Both the position numbers and the translations under genes were made by a program. The notes beneath the pieces are model-generated. The model made no database searches and was not told where the DNA came from. It was given only the letters and a program-made list of their open reading frames with translations. Below are positions 23,706 through 33,779 of a stretch of DNA of 64,000 bases, in pieces (the first letter of the stretch is position 1; each line of letters opens with the position of its first letter). Source of the DNA: Diphasiastrum complanatum (lineage: Eukaryota; Streptophyta; Lycopodiopsida; Lycopodiales; Lycopodiaceae); the NCBI GenBank assembly GCA_029204225.1, contig CM055102.1, forward strand, positions 13,697,658 to 13,761,657. The letters are read 5' to 3'.

Positions 23706-24366
23706 ATGGATGAAGAAGAGTGTCTATTTTCTTTTTGGTCTGTCTGCTGATGTTTGCGGAGATGTCTCAGTTTCATCTACACATTGTTCTCCCTGCTGAG
23801 AATGCTCTGATAGCTAAAAGAGTAGTAGTGAAAGAATCCACAGTTTCTCCACTTGATATGATCGCTCATAGAATCAACCAAAGAAAGAACTACGATTTGT
23901 GGATTGATGAAAGTTTGTATCCATTGGATCCGAGCTCGATGCAAGCTCCACAATTCCAATCCATCACACAATTAATAAAGTTTTGTGTGATGGAGAAAAC
24001 GGTTTACTGGGTTATTGTGAAAGATTGAGGACTTATGGTGTTGCAAACTCGATTCAGAAAACACAAAGTTTAGAATGTATGTTAAGTGGTTTGCTTGCTG
24101 ACTATAGAGAAAAAGAGACCACATTATTACAAACAAAAGAAGATAATGCACGTTTACATAATATTATGTTAAATTTGAATGCAAGTAATGATCAATTCCG
24201 ACAAGCTGTTCAGACATTACGTATATCAAATGACCAGTTAAAAGAAGAAACTCGCATACTAGATAAGAAATTAAAAAGAAACAAGCAAAAAAGAATTCTG
24301 AAGGACATTGATGAGCTTTCACTAAATGGAGGCCAACGGAGAAAAAAGATTCAAGCATTCCAGTAA
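23706..24366 (+). pseudogene. Unrecognised coiled-coil protein, frameshifted
   Basis: The ORF at 23720-24028 carries about 100 residues of ordinary composition (PLDMIAHRINQRKNYDLWID and so on). The overlapping ORF at 23983-24366 in another frame carries a heptad-like, Lys/Glu/Leu/Gln-rich segment (YREKETTLLQTKEDNARLHN, then NDQLKEETRILDKKLKRNK). The change of frame in the overlap, 23983-24028, keeps both halves protein-like, so one indel or an unrecognised intron is likely. No family is recognised. It lies upstream of, and in the same direction as, the next unknown ORF and may belong to the same gene. Confidence 0.4.
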
Positions 24367-24616
24367 GGATTTGATTTGAATCATTTTATTTTTGTTTTGT
24401 AAAGTAGCATAACATTTATTACGTGGCCTATTTGGGTTTGTTGATTTTCATAATCATTTGCAAATCAACATTGGTTCCAAATGAGCATTTGAGGGACAAT
24501 GACATGATCAGAAAATCATTGAGTTTAGTATTGACAACCAAGTCCACAAAGTCTTTATTGGAATAATCGATATTCTCGAATCAAGTCCAAGGTCACTGAG
24601 GCTTTGATGAACGAGG

Positions 24617-25580
24617 TTGGTGAGATTTATAATGAAATTCTATAATATTACAAGTGTTAGTATGAGCAAACTTATTCTGGTGGTCAAGCTAGATGAATCG
24701 GAAGTTATAAAAGGACAAAAGTTGGAAAGAGTAAGTATTACTCTCATGAATGGAGCATTGAACAATGCAACAAACTCAAGGGATCTCAACTTCAGTGTGC
24801 AATCAGAAAACAACATATGGTGGCTAGCATGTTTTCAGGTAAAAAAGGTTGTTATTCATGTGCAATTTCTTTTGGTAATTGTTTTGAATATATAAAAACT
24901 TGTGATTCCATATGTTGAACAGGTTATCAAAGAGGATCACGATGTTCTTTCTTGGATTTTTAGCAGAACAAGTTATCCAGATATCATAAAAGATCATATG
25001 AATGGCAAAGTACTTAGTGTTTCTGAAAGAGGTGAATTTTTTGTGGAATGGCATTTAGCTGGAGACTTGAAGTCATTGAAATGTATGTTCAATGTATTTC
25101 ATGGAGCAAATTCGAAACATCCATGTCTATATTGTATGAAATCATCAAATGACATTTTCAAGGAGCACAAAGAGATATCGAAGATCCCAACTGGAAACTA
25201 GTACTACCAATTCCTTTACAGAATGTTCATATATGCACACTTCATGGAGAGGTGAGGATCATAGAGAAATTAATATACCTTCATATTTTGTTTGCATGGA
25301 ATACTAAGCCAGAGCCAGCATCAAAACAAACAATAGCTCGATTAGAAGAAGTGTTGTCCAAAGTGGGCCTTCATAAAGGACATGTTAAAATACAAAAAGA
25401 TGAAAAGCTTTAGGGAAAAACAGAAAACGTACTCAGTAAACCTAGCATAGGAGGAGTCAAAGCTCGTCGATTTTTATCAAATCATTCTAAAGAGTCGTCT
25501 AAGGTCCAAGTTCAACGATTTTCTACAACACATCATCAAGTGTTAGTCAAACTAGCAGATCAATCATCAGTTACATGTTA
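24617..25580 (+). pseudogene. Unrecognised gene remnant with Cys-x-x-Cys core
   Basis: A first coding block at 24617-24839 ends NIWWLACFQ just before a possible donor at 24840 (GTAAAA). A possible acceptor (AACAG) is at 24923. The second block carries AGDLKSLKCMFNVFHGANSK followed by HPCLYCMKSS. A frame change near 25180 continues with VHICTLHGEVRIIEKLIYLH and a basic tail to about 25580, interrupted by a stop. The pattern G-D-L-K-x-L, G-A-N-S-K-x-P-C-x-Y-C reminds me of uncharacterised, possibly transposon-derived proteins, but I cannot name the family. Frameshifts suggest a pseudogene. Confidence 0.4.
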
Positions 25581-26607
25581 AATAGTAAATGATTTTTGTG
25601 AGACAATGTACTTATCAAATCCTCCTTGTCAGCTTGGATCACACCAGTAACTTCTAATTTGTGAGCAGCAATAATGGTCGATTGTTGGTCAGCTGGAATA
25701 ATATGTATGGGAGGTGGCGGATACTTTTTCTGAAAAGCCAAAAATTCCTCCTCACTCGACATATTAGCCTCATATGCCCTGCTCTCAGATAGCATCCTTT
25801 GAAGGGCATCTATGCCACTTGCCCATTCTTCTTGGTCCTCATAGTCGATGTCATCATCATTAAAGTCAATAAAATCATTAAATTCAGAAATCATCCTTGA
25901 CGTAAGAGATAATATTTCATCTTCTCTAAGATTCATTTTGTCTCCGATGTCGCTAACGGACAAGAATGCAATATCATCCATATGGTACACATGGATGTCC
26001 ATTAGGGTTCTGCTCTGGTCAATTTCGCTCATGGTAGATAAGGGAGAGATAGACAAAGAACGGGCCTTGGTAGAGGATCATATTGTTGTGCTTGCCTAGC
26101 CTCCTCTACATCTCCTAAAACCTCATCAGTAATGGAAACCTCCGAAACTACAAGAGTGGTAGGGGCAGGCAAACCAATCATGGACGACCCAGAAGATTCT
26201 GTCTCGTCAGGGATAAGAGCAGATATGAAAAACACAAAGGCCATACCCTCTTGAACGAAACGACATACATGATTGTGTTCCTCACATGGTATGACACGTT
26301 TAAACAAATCGATAAGTTTGGTAAACTTATGATCATGCCTTTGCTTGGCACTAGGCTGAGTATGAGTCAAATCTGTAAAATGCACAAATCTTAGGTCGTC
26401 CATCAGAAGGGTACCCTGTTGTATGCAGTCATAAAAATCCTTGTACAGTTTGGAAAAAACTTTCCTACGCTCAATGACAAATCTCTCTATGTCAAACTGA
26501 GAATCAAAATAGGACAAAAAAAGGGCCTGTTTGTCGCTAACCCCAGCATCAACAAGGAAAGAACTAAGCGCTCTATTATAGATTAAACTACTAGACGAGG
26601 AAGCCAT
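25571..26607 (-). CDS. Unknown two-part acidic protein, one frameshift
   Basis: A 192-codon ORF (ATG at 26607, stop at 26029) starts MASSSSSLIYNRALSSFLVD and contains FDIERFVIERRKVFSKLYKD and a His/Cys patch (CEEHNHVC). A second ORF of 161 codons (26056 to 25571) overlaps it by 28 bp in another frame. It is acidic (FNDFIDFNDDDIDYEDQEEW) and ends with a Pro-rich PPPPIHIIPADQQ stretch. Together they look like one 330-residue protein broken by an indel, or two overlapping genes. A TATA box (26821-26830, minus) lies about 220 bp before the ATG, downstream of the G-box array. No family is recognised; a retroelement or viral gag-like origin cannot be excluded. Confidence 0.45.
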
Positions 26608-26820
26608 ATCGATATGAGGCGCCGATTAGCAAGGGGACCTAAAGGGTGTATTCCACGGTGCGTGATGGCAATATACAGGGTACAGAACTACGCGCCAGGA
26701 GAGTAATGGTACTATAGGGACGTCTATTGGGCGCATGGCAGCGATATAGTGTGCTTTGATTTTGGAGCAAATCGGTTTGCTGGACTCAATATGCGAAACT
26801 GAATTCCGAAAACGACGCTC

Positions 26821-26830
26821 TTATATATAC
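26821..26830 (-). promoter_or_regulatory. Minus-strand TATA box
   Basis: GTATATATAA reads on the minus strand from 26830 to 26821. It lies about 220 bp before the ATG at 26607 and some 60 bp from the nearest G-box of the array. Confidence 0.5.
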
Positions 26831-26884
26831 TCTAATTCAAAGAATCTGAACCGTACAAGTGTTTTGAAAACGTGCGATCAAAAT

Positions 26885-27150
26885 AGTCACACGTGTGGGA
26901 AACGACGGCCAAATCATTGCATGACACATGTATATTTCAGATCATGACACGTGTCCTCGCATGTGCAAGCCAACTATACGATTGTACAGACCAGTTATCC
27001 CGTGACGCGTGTGTGGTCCAGATCATGACACGTGTCCTCGCATGTGCAAGCCAAACATATGATTGTACGGAAGGACCAGTTATGCTCTGACACGTGGGTG
27101 GTCCATATGATGACACATGTCACCACACGTGCGGAAAAAGGAAGTGTCAC
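26885..27150. promoter_or_regulatory. Tandem G-box array between divergent TATA boxes
   Basis: Five perfect CACGTG hexamers begin at 26890, 26948, 27029, 27091 and 27126. CATGTG/CACATG variants lie between them. The central part is an 81-bp tandem repeat: GATCATGACACGTGTCCTCG recurs at 26940 and 27021, each followed by CATGTGCAAGCCAA and later GATTGTAC and GACCAGTTAT. A minus TATA box lies to the left and a plus TATA box to the right, so the array could drive both directions. CACGTG with flanking ACACGTGTC resembles ABA- and light-response elements bound by plant bZIP factors. Confidence 0.6.
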
Positions 27151-27186
27151 ATCGCATGTGTGACAATGATTACGACGTTCAACAAG

Positions 27187-27194
27187 TATAAAAG
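27187..27194 (+). promoter_or_regulatory. Plus-strand TATA box (TATAAAAG)
   Basis: TATAAAAG lies 56 bp after the last G-box of the array. It is about 250 bp before the ATG of the histone-like sequence and 104 bp before an upstream ATG at 27291. Confidence 0.5.
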
Positions 27195-27436
27195 AACATT
27201 TTCGACTCATTTTTGAGTTTCTGATTTCTTGGTTTCCTAGCGCTCCTCGCCTGTTTTTTGTTGTTGTCGCTATCTGCATATCACTACCACATGCCCATTC
27301 ACTCAGATACCCATAGCACTTCCCTTCCCGCGCGCCGTAGCGATGCGCCATCTCCTATATCGCCATCACGCGCCTCTTGTCTCCGATACCCATTGTTCTG
27401 TTCGTTGGGAACGTCATAGCGATACCATAGCTTGAA

Positions 27437-27792
27437 ATGGCACGTACCAAGTAGACAACACTTCTTTTCGTGTAGGAAGGGCAGTGGGCACTGGTAGGAG
27501 AGTAGGTCGTCCAAGAAGACTGTGGTTAAGGGATATCAGGAGACTACAGAGGACAACTAATCTCCTGATTCCTCGTGCTCCTTTCTACAGGTCTGTGACA
27601 TTAGTGACAAGGTCACTCTGACATGATGTTCGCTGGAACATAACAGCCCTGGAAGCCCTCCATACTACCTATAAGGACTTTTAGGTTAAATTCTATGAGG
27701 ACTCTACTCTTTGCACTGTGCACGCCAAGAGAGTTACCCTCATGCCTCAGAACATGCATTTTGTCATGAGGCTGAGGAGTACATGCGATTAG
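27437..27792 (+). pseudogene. Histone H3-like sequence resembling CENH3, decayed and intronless
   Basis: ATG at 27437 opens MARTK, the invariant H3 start, then a stop replaces the Q5 codon (TAG for CAG). After a frame change near 27460 a continuous histone fold can be read. An Arg-rich tail leads to the alphaN helix RPRRLWLRDIRRLQ, then TNLLIPRAPFYRSV, a stop (27619), HDVRWNITALEAL, another stop (27682), and VKFYEDSTLCTVHAKRVTLM, ending at TAG 27790-27792. Canonical H3 has TELLIRKLPFQRL and LRF at these places; TNLLIP and RW are typical of plant CENH3. Loop 1 has canonical H3 length and the N-tail is short. The absence of introns suggests a retrocopy or intronless ancestor. With three in-frame stops and one frameshift it is not functional as it stands. 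Confidence 0.75.
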
Positions 27793-27854
27793 GTTTTTAA
27801 GAGTGGCTTCACCTCTAGGCCACCACCTACAAAGAGAGGGCCTATTCCTCAATG

Positions 27855-28192
27855 AAGAAGGAGAAAGCAGACCAAGCTCACCAGGCCTGCCAGGCCAAGG
27901 ATAGTACTCAGCCCCACCGAGTCACCATCCCCCCCTCATATCTCTCATCCTTTGGTTGGACCATCACTCCAGTCTGCCCAATGTTCTTCTCCTCCCACCA
28001 CTCCTAACTATTCAAGTAGTTCCTCCTCCATTCCTTCCATTCCATCCCACAATGACGAGGATATGACCTCTACTGTAGATAAAATAATATCGGATATAGA
28101 TAAGAGTTTAATAGGTGATTTCTATAAAGATCTTTGTGTAAGATTTCCTGTTAATCCGAAGATTCATTTTTGGATTCTGAGAGATATATAGT
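27855..28192 (+). other. Pro/Ser-rich ORF between histone-like and Ulp1-like remnants
   Basis: From about 27857 an open frame reads a basic segment (RRRKQTKLTRPARPRIV), a Ser/Pro-rich linker (SSPPTTPNYSSSSSSIPS) and an ordinary segment with STVDKIISDIDKSLIGDFYK, to a stop at 28191. The ATG-initiated part is 27952-28191. No family is recognised. It is co-directional with, and may be an upstream exon of, the Ulp1-like remnant. Confidence 0.35.
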
Positions 28193-28263
28193 TTTTGGTG
28201 AGTATGTTGCCAAAGAGATAGATACTTAAGTTAGGAAGTCAATTTTCTTTTGTCTAAGTTCAA

Positions 28264-28924
28264 TTAATTATGTAAATCACATAAATAAAGACTTTTGTGA
28301 TGCCCTGAAAGAGAAGACATTAGATATATCAGATCCAGTTGTGGAGGTTGGTTTGATGTATTTTGTAAATAGATGTAAATGCGATGATAGTAAGGACATT
28401 GGGGTTGTGTTGTCCTTTTTTGCACACAGCCTTCATAGTCCAACTCAGGCGACGAAGTATCTTCTCCATACAACTTCGAAGACCAAAGTCCTCATTATTC
28501 CATACTGCCAAAAGTAAGTGATTACATAGAATATATTCAAGTAACATTTTGTTTTAGGTATTGTAATTCCTTCAGTTTAACTAATTATCTCTTGTTTGCA
28601 GTAAGCATTGGAGTATGCATGTAATCTCCCTTAGGGAAGATTCAGATGGGATCATTAATTCCACTAGTTTAAAGATGAATTCCTTGAGCTCTACCCATGC
28701 CGAAATGGATGTGATGTACAGCAAAATGTTGCAATTTTTTCCACGGATGGGGCCACTGTAAATAGCCACCTAGAGATTGTTGATTCATAAGTAAGTATTT
28801 CTCATCAAGTATCTGATAGGTAATTTGATTTGTTTTTTTTTTTCAGAGTGCACAACTAACCTATTATATGTTTTGTGATTGAAGTCAAGCTCAGCCAGAT
28901 GATGGACACAACTGTGGATGTTTT
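28264..28924 (+). pseudogene. Ulp1-like (C48) SUMO-protease domain remnant, truncated by copia
   Basis: Three exon-like blocks are seen. Block 1 (about 28264-28513) has DFCDALKEKTLDISDPVVEV and ends KVLIIPYCQ before a GTAAGT donor at 28514. Block 2 starts after TTTGCAG (28600) with KHWSMHVISLRED, carrying the HW pair of the catalytic His, and continues to NSLSSTHAEMD, where Ulp1 proteins have D-S-L. Block 3 (after TTTCAG, 28846) gives AQPDDGHNCGCFI, matching the Q-x(5)-[D/N]-C-G catalytic Gln/Cys motif. A stop at 28757 and another in block 3 show decay. The C-terminus is lost where copia RT sequence begins at about 28925. Ulp1 domains occur in host SUMO proteases and in some plant MULE and CACTA transposons. 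Confidence 0.6.
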
Positions 28925-30240
28925 ATATAGAGACATTCTCTCCTGTTGTAAAGCACACGTCTCTACGCATAATATCTGCATACGCAGCTACCTATAATCT
29001 AAAGATCCACATTGTAGACGAGAAGATAGCCTTCTGGCATGGGGAGCTGAAAGAGGAGGTCTACATGGACCAACCACCAAGTTTTACCTGCGAGTCACTT
29101 GCTGACTATGCCTGCAAAATGCATAGAAGCATCTATGAACTGAAACAGTCTGTTAGGCAGTGGTACAAGAAGAAGGATCATGCATTAAAATCCTTAGGCT
29201 TCCAAACTTTAATGGCTGATTACAACGTTTATGTGAAAGTCATAAATGGGGAGATCATCATAGTCAGTGTCTATGTAGATGACACTCTGGTCCTGTCATA
29301 GAGCGACAATCTGATTGAGCAGGTGAAGGCAGATATTTTGACACACTTTGAAATGTCGGACCTGGGGGAAGCAAAATGTTACCTGGGTTTATAGTTTGAC
29401 AGAGATCTTCAGGCTAGGAGATCATATCTACACCAATCAAGATACATTCAGAGAATCATTGATGATTTTGACATGATGGATTGCAAAGGAGTAAATACTC
29501 CAATGGTTCTTGGCACAGTGCTGACAAATGAAGACTGTCCCAGAGATGAAGCAGAACGGCAAGCAATGGAGCATAAGCCTTACATAAGGCTTATTGGTTC
29601 TTTGATGTACTTGGCAGACAATACGCGACCAGACATTGCTTACGTAGTGTTCAGGTTGAGTCAATTTAATATCAATCCAGGTCCAACGCATTGAAAGATC
29701 GCCAAGAGGATCCTGCAATATCTGCAAAACACAAAGAACTACGACCTATGCTATTGTCGAGATGTAGGATTCAAAATTGAATCCTACAATGATGCAAGTT
29801 GGGCGTCCCTGAAAGATGATAGTAAAAGCGTCTCAGGAGGATGCACCATAGCAGCTAATGCGGCAGTTATCTAGATCAGCAAAAGACAAACAATAACTGC
29901 CCAATCATCCTGTGAGACAAAATATGTTGATGCGGCCAAGATGGCCAATGAGCTGACCTGACTCAGACAGTTCCTAGGTGGACTAGGACAGAACACCGAT
30001 GAGTCGTTGATCTCGCACATGGACAACACCTTTGTTATTTATTTGACAAAAGACCTAGCGTTTTACTCCAAAACGAAGCACATCGCCATCAGGTATCACC
30101 TGATCAGGGATTTGGTTGAGAAGGACGAGCTGAAGATCATCTTCATACCGACAAAGCAGATGGTAGCTGACCTTTTTACAAAGGCCTTGGACAAGACAAT
30201 GTTTGAAAGGTAGAGAGCCAACTTGGGAATCATGAAAATA
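28918..30240 (+). mobile_element. Ty1/copia RT and RNase H remnant
   Basis: The plus-strand sequence begins inside RT (ETFSPVVKHTSLRIISAYAA). It shows F-W-H-G-E-L-x-E-E-V-Y-M-x-Q-P, then the active-site Y-V-D-D in VSVYVDDTLVLS (stop at 29299). RT continues through FEMSDLGEAKCYLGL (stop) to PDIAYVVFRLSQF. RNase H follows with YNDASWASLKDDSKSVSGG and ends at 30213 with T-K-Q-M-V-A-D-L-F-T-K-A-L. At least five in-frame stops interrupt it. The gag, protease and integrase are absent; the left end abuts the Ulp1-like remnant. Confidence 0.9.
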
Positions 30241-30257
30241 CATGGTTTAAGTGCGAG

Positions 30258-31407
30258 TTGAAGAAACGTTGAGTTTCTGCTTTTAAGCCTTAGTATTTTT
30301 TCTTGTATTTTCGGACTGCTGCATATTTTAACTAGTTTTTGCACAGTCTGCATTTTTGAACTGTTTCGCCGCACAGTTCGCATTTTTGGGTCATGAAGAA
30401 AATTCATCCCTAGGTCTAAAACACTTAAAAAATAACTCTGGCAATTTTTTCTGACATTGTCGCATTTTTCGCATTTTTTGCAAAAAAAGGCGACACTGTC
30501 TTTAAATGCCCTAGAAATGTTTTCAGGCCTACTATCATATTTTTTGCCTTTCGGGAAAAAGTGACACTTGCCCTCAGAAATGCGACACTAGCCTTAGAAC
30601 TGGTTTCTGGCCTCACGGTCGGCTTTTTCACCTTTCAAAAAAAAGCGACACTATATTTAAATGCCTTAGAAAAGTTTTTAGGCCTATTATCAGGTTTTTC
30701 GCCTTTCGAGAAAAAGCGACACTTGCCCTTAGAAAAGCAACACTACTCTTAAAGTTGCAAAAAATGTCATTTAGCAAAAAACGCAAAGGTCTGCATTGTG
30801 AAGGCATTGTGCAATGGGCAGAAGGCGGCTAATTCACGGAGGACAGTGACAAAAAGCTGGAATCGGTTTTGTTTAAGACTAATGCATTTTCTTTTGATTA
30901 GATCTTTTAATTTAATCAGATCTTTGGATTGATCACATAAAGGATCAACGAAGGATACAGACAAAATATATAGAGTATACAGTTTGCCAAACGTAGCACT
31001 AAGTGAGGCACGTATCAAGGAAGAAACATAGATCTAGCAGTAGCTAGTTTTGGTTGTGGGAAGAGAACATCTCTCTCACGCCGATGCGCTGATCTGGGAA
31101 ACAGACAACACTCAAGAACGAATTTTCCATGTATACTCATTTTTGATAACATAGATGCGTACATCTTTTCTGCTCAATGTGTAATCTGTGAATGTTGTAA
31201 TGCTTGTTCAATTTGATTAGTGGATATATTTCCGCTATCATTAAGACATTATCTGTTGTTCGTAAACTTGTAATCTGATCAGTAGTAGCTATCTGTTGTT
31301 TGGAAGAAGACTGATCGCGGGTTGAGGCAGTAGCCTTATTCGATAGATCGGCTCCATCTGGGCTTCTTTAAAATCCTCGCATAGAGACGCAGAGAGTTTC
31401 TCCCTCA
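30258..31407 (+). mobile_element. LTR following copia RNase H
   Basis: The roughly 1.15-kb stretch lies between the RNase H stop and a new primer-binding site at 31409, and ends TTTCTCCCTCA. The first part holds an imperfect 155-bp tandem repeat. The start near 30258 is a guess, because no clear polypurine tract was found. Confidence 0.5.
30488..30762 (+). repeat. 155-bp imperfect tandem repeat in the LTR U3 region
   Basis: CGACACTGTCTTTAAATGCC at 30491 recurs as CGACACTATATTTAAATGCC at 30646. Both copies continue with TTTTTAGGCCTA- or TTTTCAGGCCTA-like sequence, GCCTTTCG(A/G)GAAAAAG and ACACTTGCCCT. Confidence 0.75.
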
Positions 31408-31408
31408 G

Positions 31409-31420
31409 TGGTATTAGAGC
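31409..31420 (+). other. Primer-binding site (TGGTATTAGAGC)
   Basis: One base from the standard initiator Met-tRNA complement, it lies one base after the LTR end CTCA. It marks the start of an internal region, yet the LTR to its left is preceded by the 3' end of a copia pol. Confidence 0.6.
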
Positions 31421-32240
31421 GTTTTGACTTGTTCGAGACATCATCAATAAAAATGTGTGATTAAACAATGCACGAAATTCTATTGAATTTTTTTTTCTAT
31501 ACTATAGCCTGGGATGTCGGATTCTGACACACTACACTTTTGTCATATTTCGTTGAGATACAAAACTCTAAAAAAAATATAGAACACGTGTCAAAAAATT
31601 TTGACACCTTTTAGAATGCCCTCTATCCATTGGAAAATTGTAAGAAATGTCAAAATTTGACACTAGTAAAAAGTTGTCAAAATCCAACATTTTACTAAAT
31701 CCTAAAAAATATGTTGGAGATATGTTGAAAATTTTTGACATTTTTTAAGCACTCCTCTGTCCGTGAGTTGCAGACAGTGTCAGAATCCAACACTAGTAAA
31801 AATGTGTCGAATTACGACATTCTGGTCTCTTTTTGCCAGCAGTACACATGGACGCCATCTTCCAACATCCATGACATGGTCCACGTGGACATCGGTTTTT
31901 TTTTGTTGGAATTCGAGATCCATTCGATACAAGAAAATGACCATAGATTCACCAAAAATTGACAATCTCCAAACATTGACATCACATAGCTCAAACATGA
32001 TTGAGTAAAGTAGGATATAAGAACACTTCGTTGCTAATCTTTTGCCTTTACATAATTCTTCAAACACCTACAAAAACATATAGTCATTGCTTTGAGCCTT
32101 GAGTTCTATCTTGATGCCTTCTCCTCCATTCCTCTATAAAACCAGCACCTCAAACATGTAGTTGAGATCACAAAAGATTACACCAAACCACCATAGAAAA
32201 TGAGATAGATGCTATGATCCTCCTCTAACATGAAGTAGAA
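31421..32240 (+). other. Unassigned sequence after the primer site
   Basis: AT-rich, with many repeats of TTTGACA/AACACTAGTAAAAA-type words between 31500 and 31820. No gag was recognised here. The short ORFs lack any family resemblance. Confidence 0.4.
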
Positions 32241-32479
32241 TAGGTGAAGATGAGTGTCAAACCTAATCCTTGTTGCCCCTTTGAGTCTTTTCCAATCCTC
32301 TATAAGCACAAAATCAAGTTTACTCATGCAAGATTCCCTCTTAATGAACAAATCATAAAATGTAGAAGACTCAAGTCTTGTTGGTTAGCTTGCCTATCAA
32401 ACACCTCAATTCTATCCTCCAACATAGAATCGCTTGATCTATTCTTTTTATTGAACCTTTGTCATCAAAGCCCTTTGAT

Positions 32480-33230
32480 TAGACATAACCCAAGTATCAA
32501 GCTTATAAAGTCTACCTTGTCTAATGCCCTTTGCAATCAAGACATTTTCCTTCTTTATGTAGCAAGCATCTCCTCAAAGACTACTTGATGCCTATTGTCA
32601 ACACTTAGAAGACTCTTTGAAAGTGAAGGAATGTACAATACATTTTCAAGTCTTGATTTCCTCTTATTTGAGAGAGTAAGAGATATAGAGCCAGTACCTT
32701 CGATGACACATTCACCATCATTTACCGTGTAAAACACTTGATTCACTCCATCATAAGTGACTAAGGAAGAAAAGAATTCCTTGACTAGTCATATGAGAAC
32801 TAGCTCCACTATCAATCCACCATGACTCTTTGTCATTTTCTCTTGAGATAGGACTTGAAGACGTCATAAGAGTTTCAACAACTTCATTACTAACATCTTC
32901 ATCACTAGCAAAGTTGCTCTGCTTGCTATCTTCTAATGGCTCCCTTTTCTTTTTACGACATTCATTAGCAAAATGACCCTTTTTGCCACAATAAAAGCAC
33001 TTGACTTTAGACTTATCCTTCTTACCACCACAGGAGGATGTTGCCTCACCTGCCCTTGATCCATGGTACTCTTCTTGTTCCACTTGCCTCCTCCTTTGTT
33101 GTTGCCTCTCGGGAAGAGTGCCTCTTCATCTCCAACATTGGTAGAAGTAGGTTCACTTCTTGACTTGATATTTGAAATCCTATCTTCTTCGGCCACCAAC
33201 ACCTGTTGCAATTCTTCAATGAAAACAAGG
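32480..33230 (-). mobile_element. Ty1/copia gag-protease remnant
   Basis: On the minus strand, part of gag near 33046-33228 (VLVAEEDRISNIKSRSEP) leads to a CCHC knuckle, CFYCGKKGHFANEC, at about 32960-33003. The protease DSGASSHM follows at about 32800-32825 and a downstream protease strand (LENVLYIPSLSKSLLSV) at 32590-32650. Frameshifts separate them. No integrase or RT follows below 32480. Confidence 0.85.
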
Positions 33231-33650
33231 ATCCAAACTATGACTCTTCTTCAAGACTCTCAAGAACTTTGTTTTCAAGTATTAAAACCTAACTGTGGAC
33301 GTGTTTCTCAAGAGGAGAGATTGGAGCACCCAAATCTCAGATCCATGGATATTGATTTTGATGTTAATTTCAAGAATGATGTTTCAAATGTGAATGGAAG
33401 TGCTTCTAATGTTGTTGGTGTCAAGGAGCTTGCATGGCTCAAGGAGGAGTCAAGTGAAGAAGAAGGTGTAGAGCATCAACCTCCACTCCCAAGGACACCA
33501 AGGAGATCATCAAGATCCAAGGAGAAGCCATCAAGGTTAGTTGTGTTAGCAAAGATATGCAAAGGGAAGACACTACTCATTCACCTCTTACACCTTGATG
33601 ACTACTATGATAGATATATCATGTTGCTTTGATGACGTTCTTAAATCTCA
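33230..33650 (+). mobile_element. Copia integrase-RT linker fragment, opposite strand
   Basis: The plus-strand ORF contains an acidic Ser/Glu segment (KEESSEEEGVEHQPPLPRTP) and then RRSSRSKEKPSRL, the composition and order usual for the linker between copia integrase and RT. It abuts the minus-strand gag-protease fragment head-to-head at about 33230, so two elements meet there. Confidence 0.4.
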
Positions 33651-33779
33651 AAGTAGACTTGAGACCATTCCACATAACTATGATGCTTTGATGGAATACA
33701 AAAATTTGGTAGTTTTTGGTTCTCCAATAGATAGCATGTCATAAGTGTAAGTATGGAATATCTATCTACTTGCTCTCAT

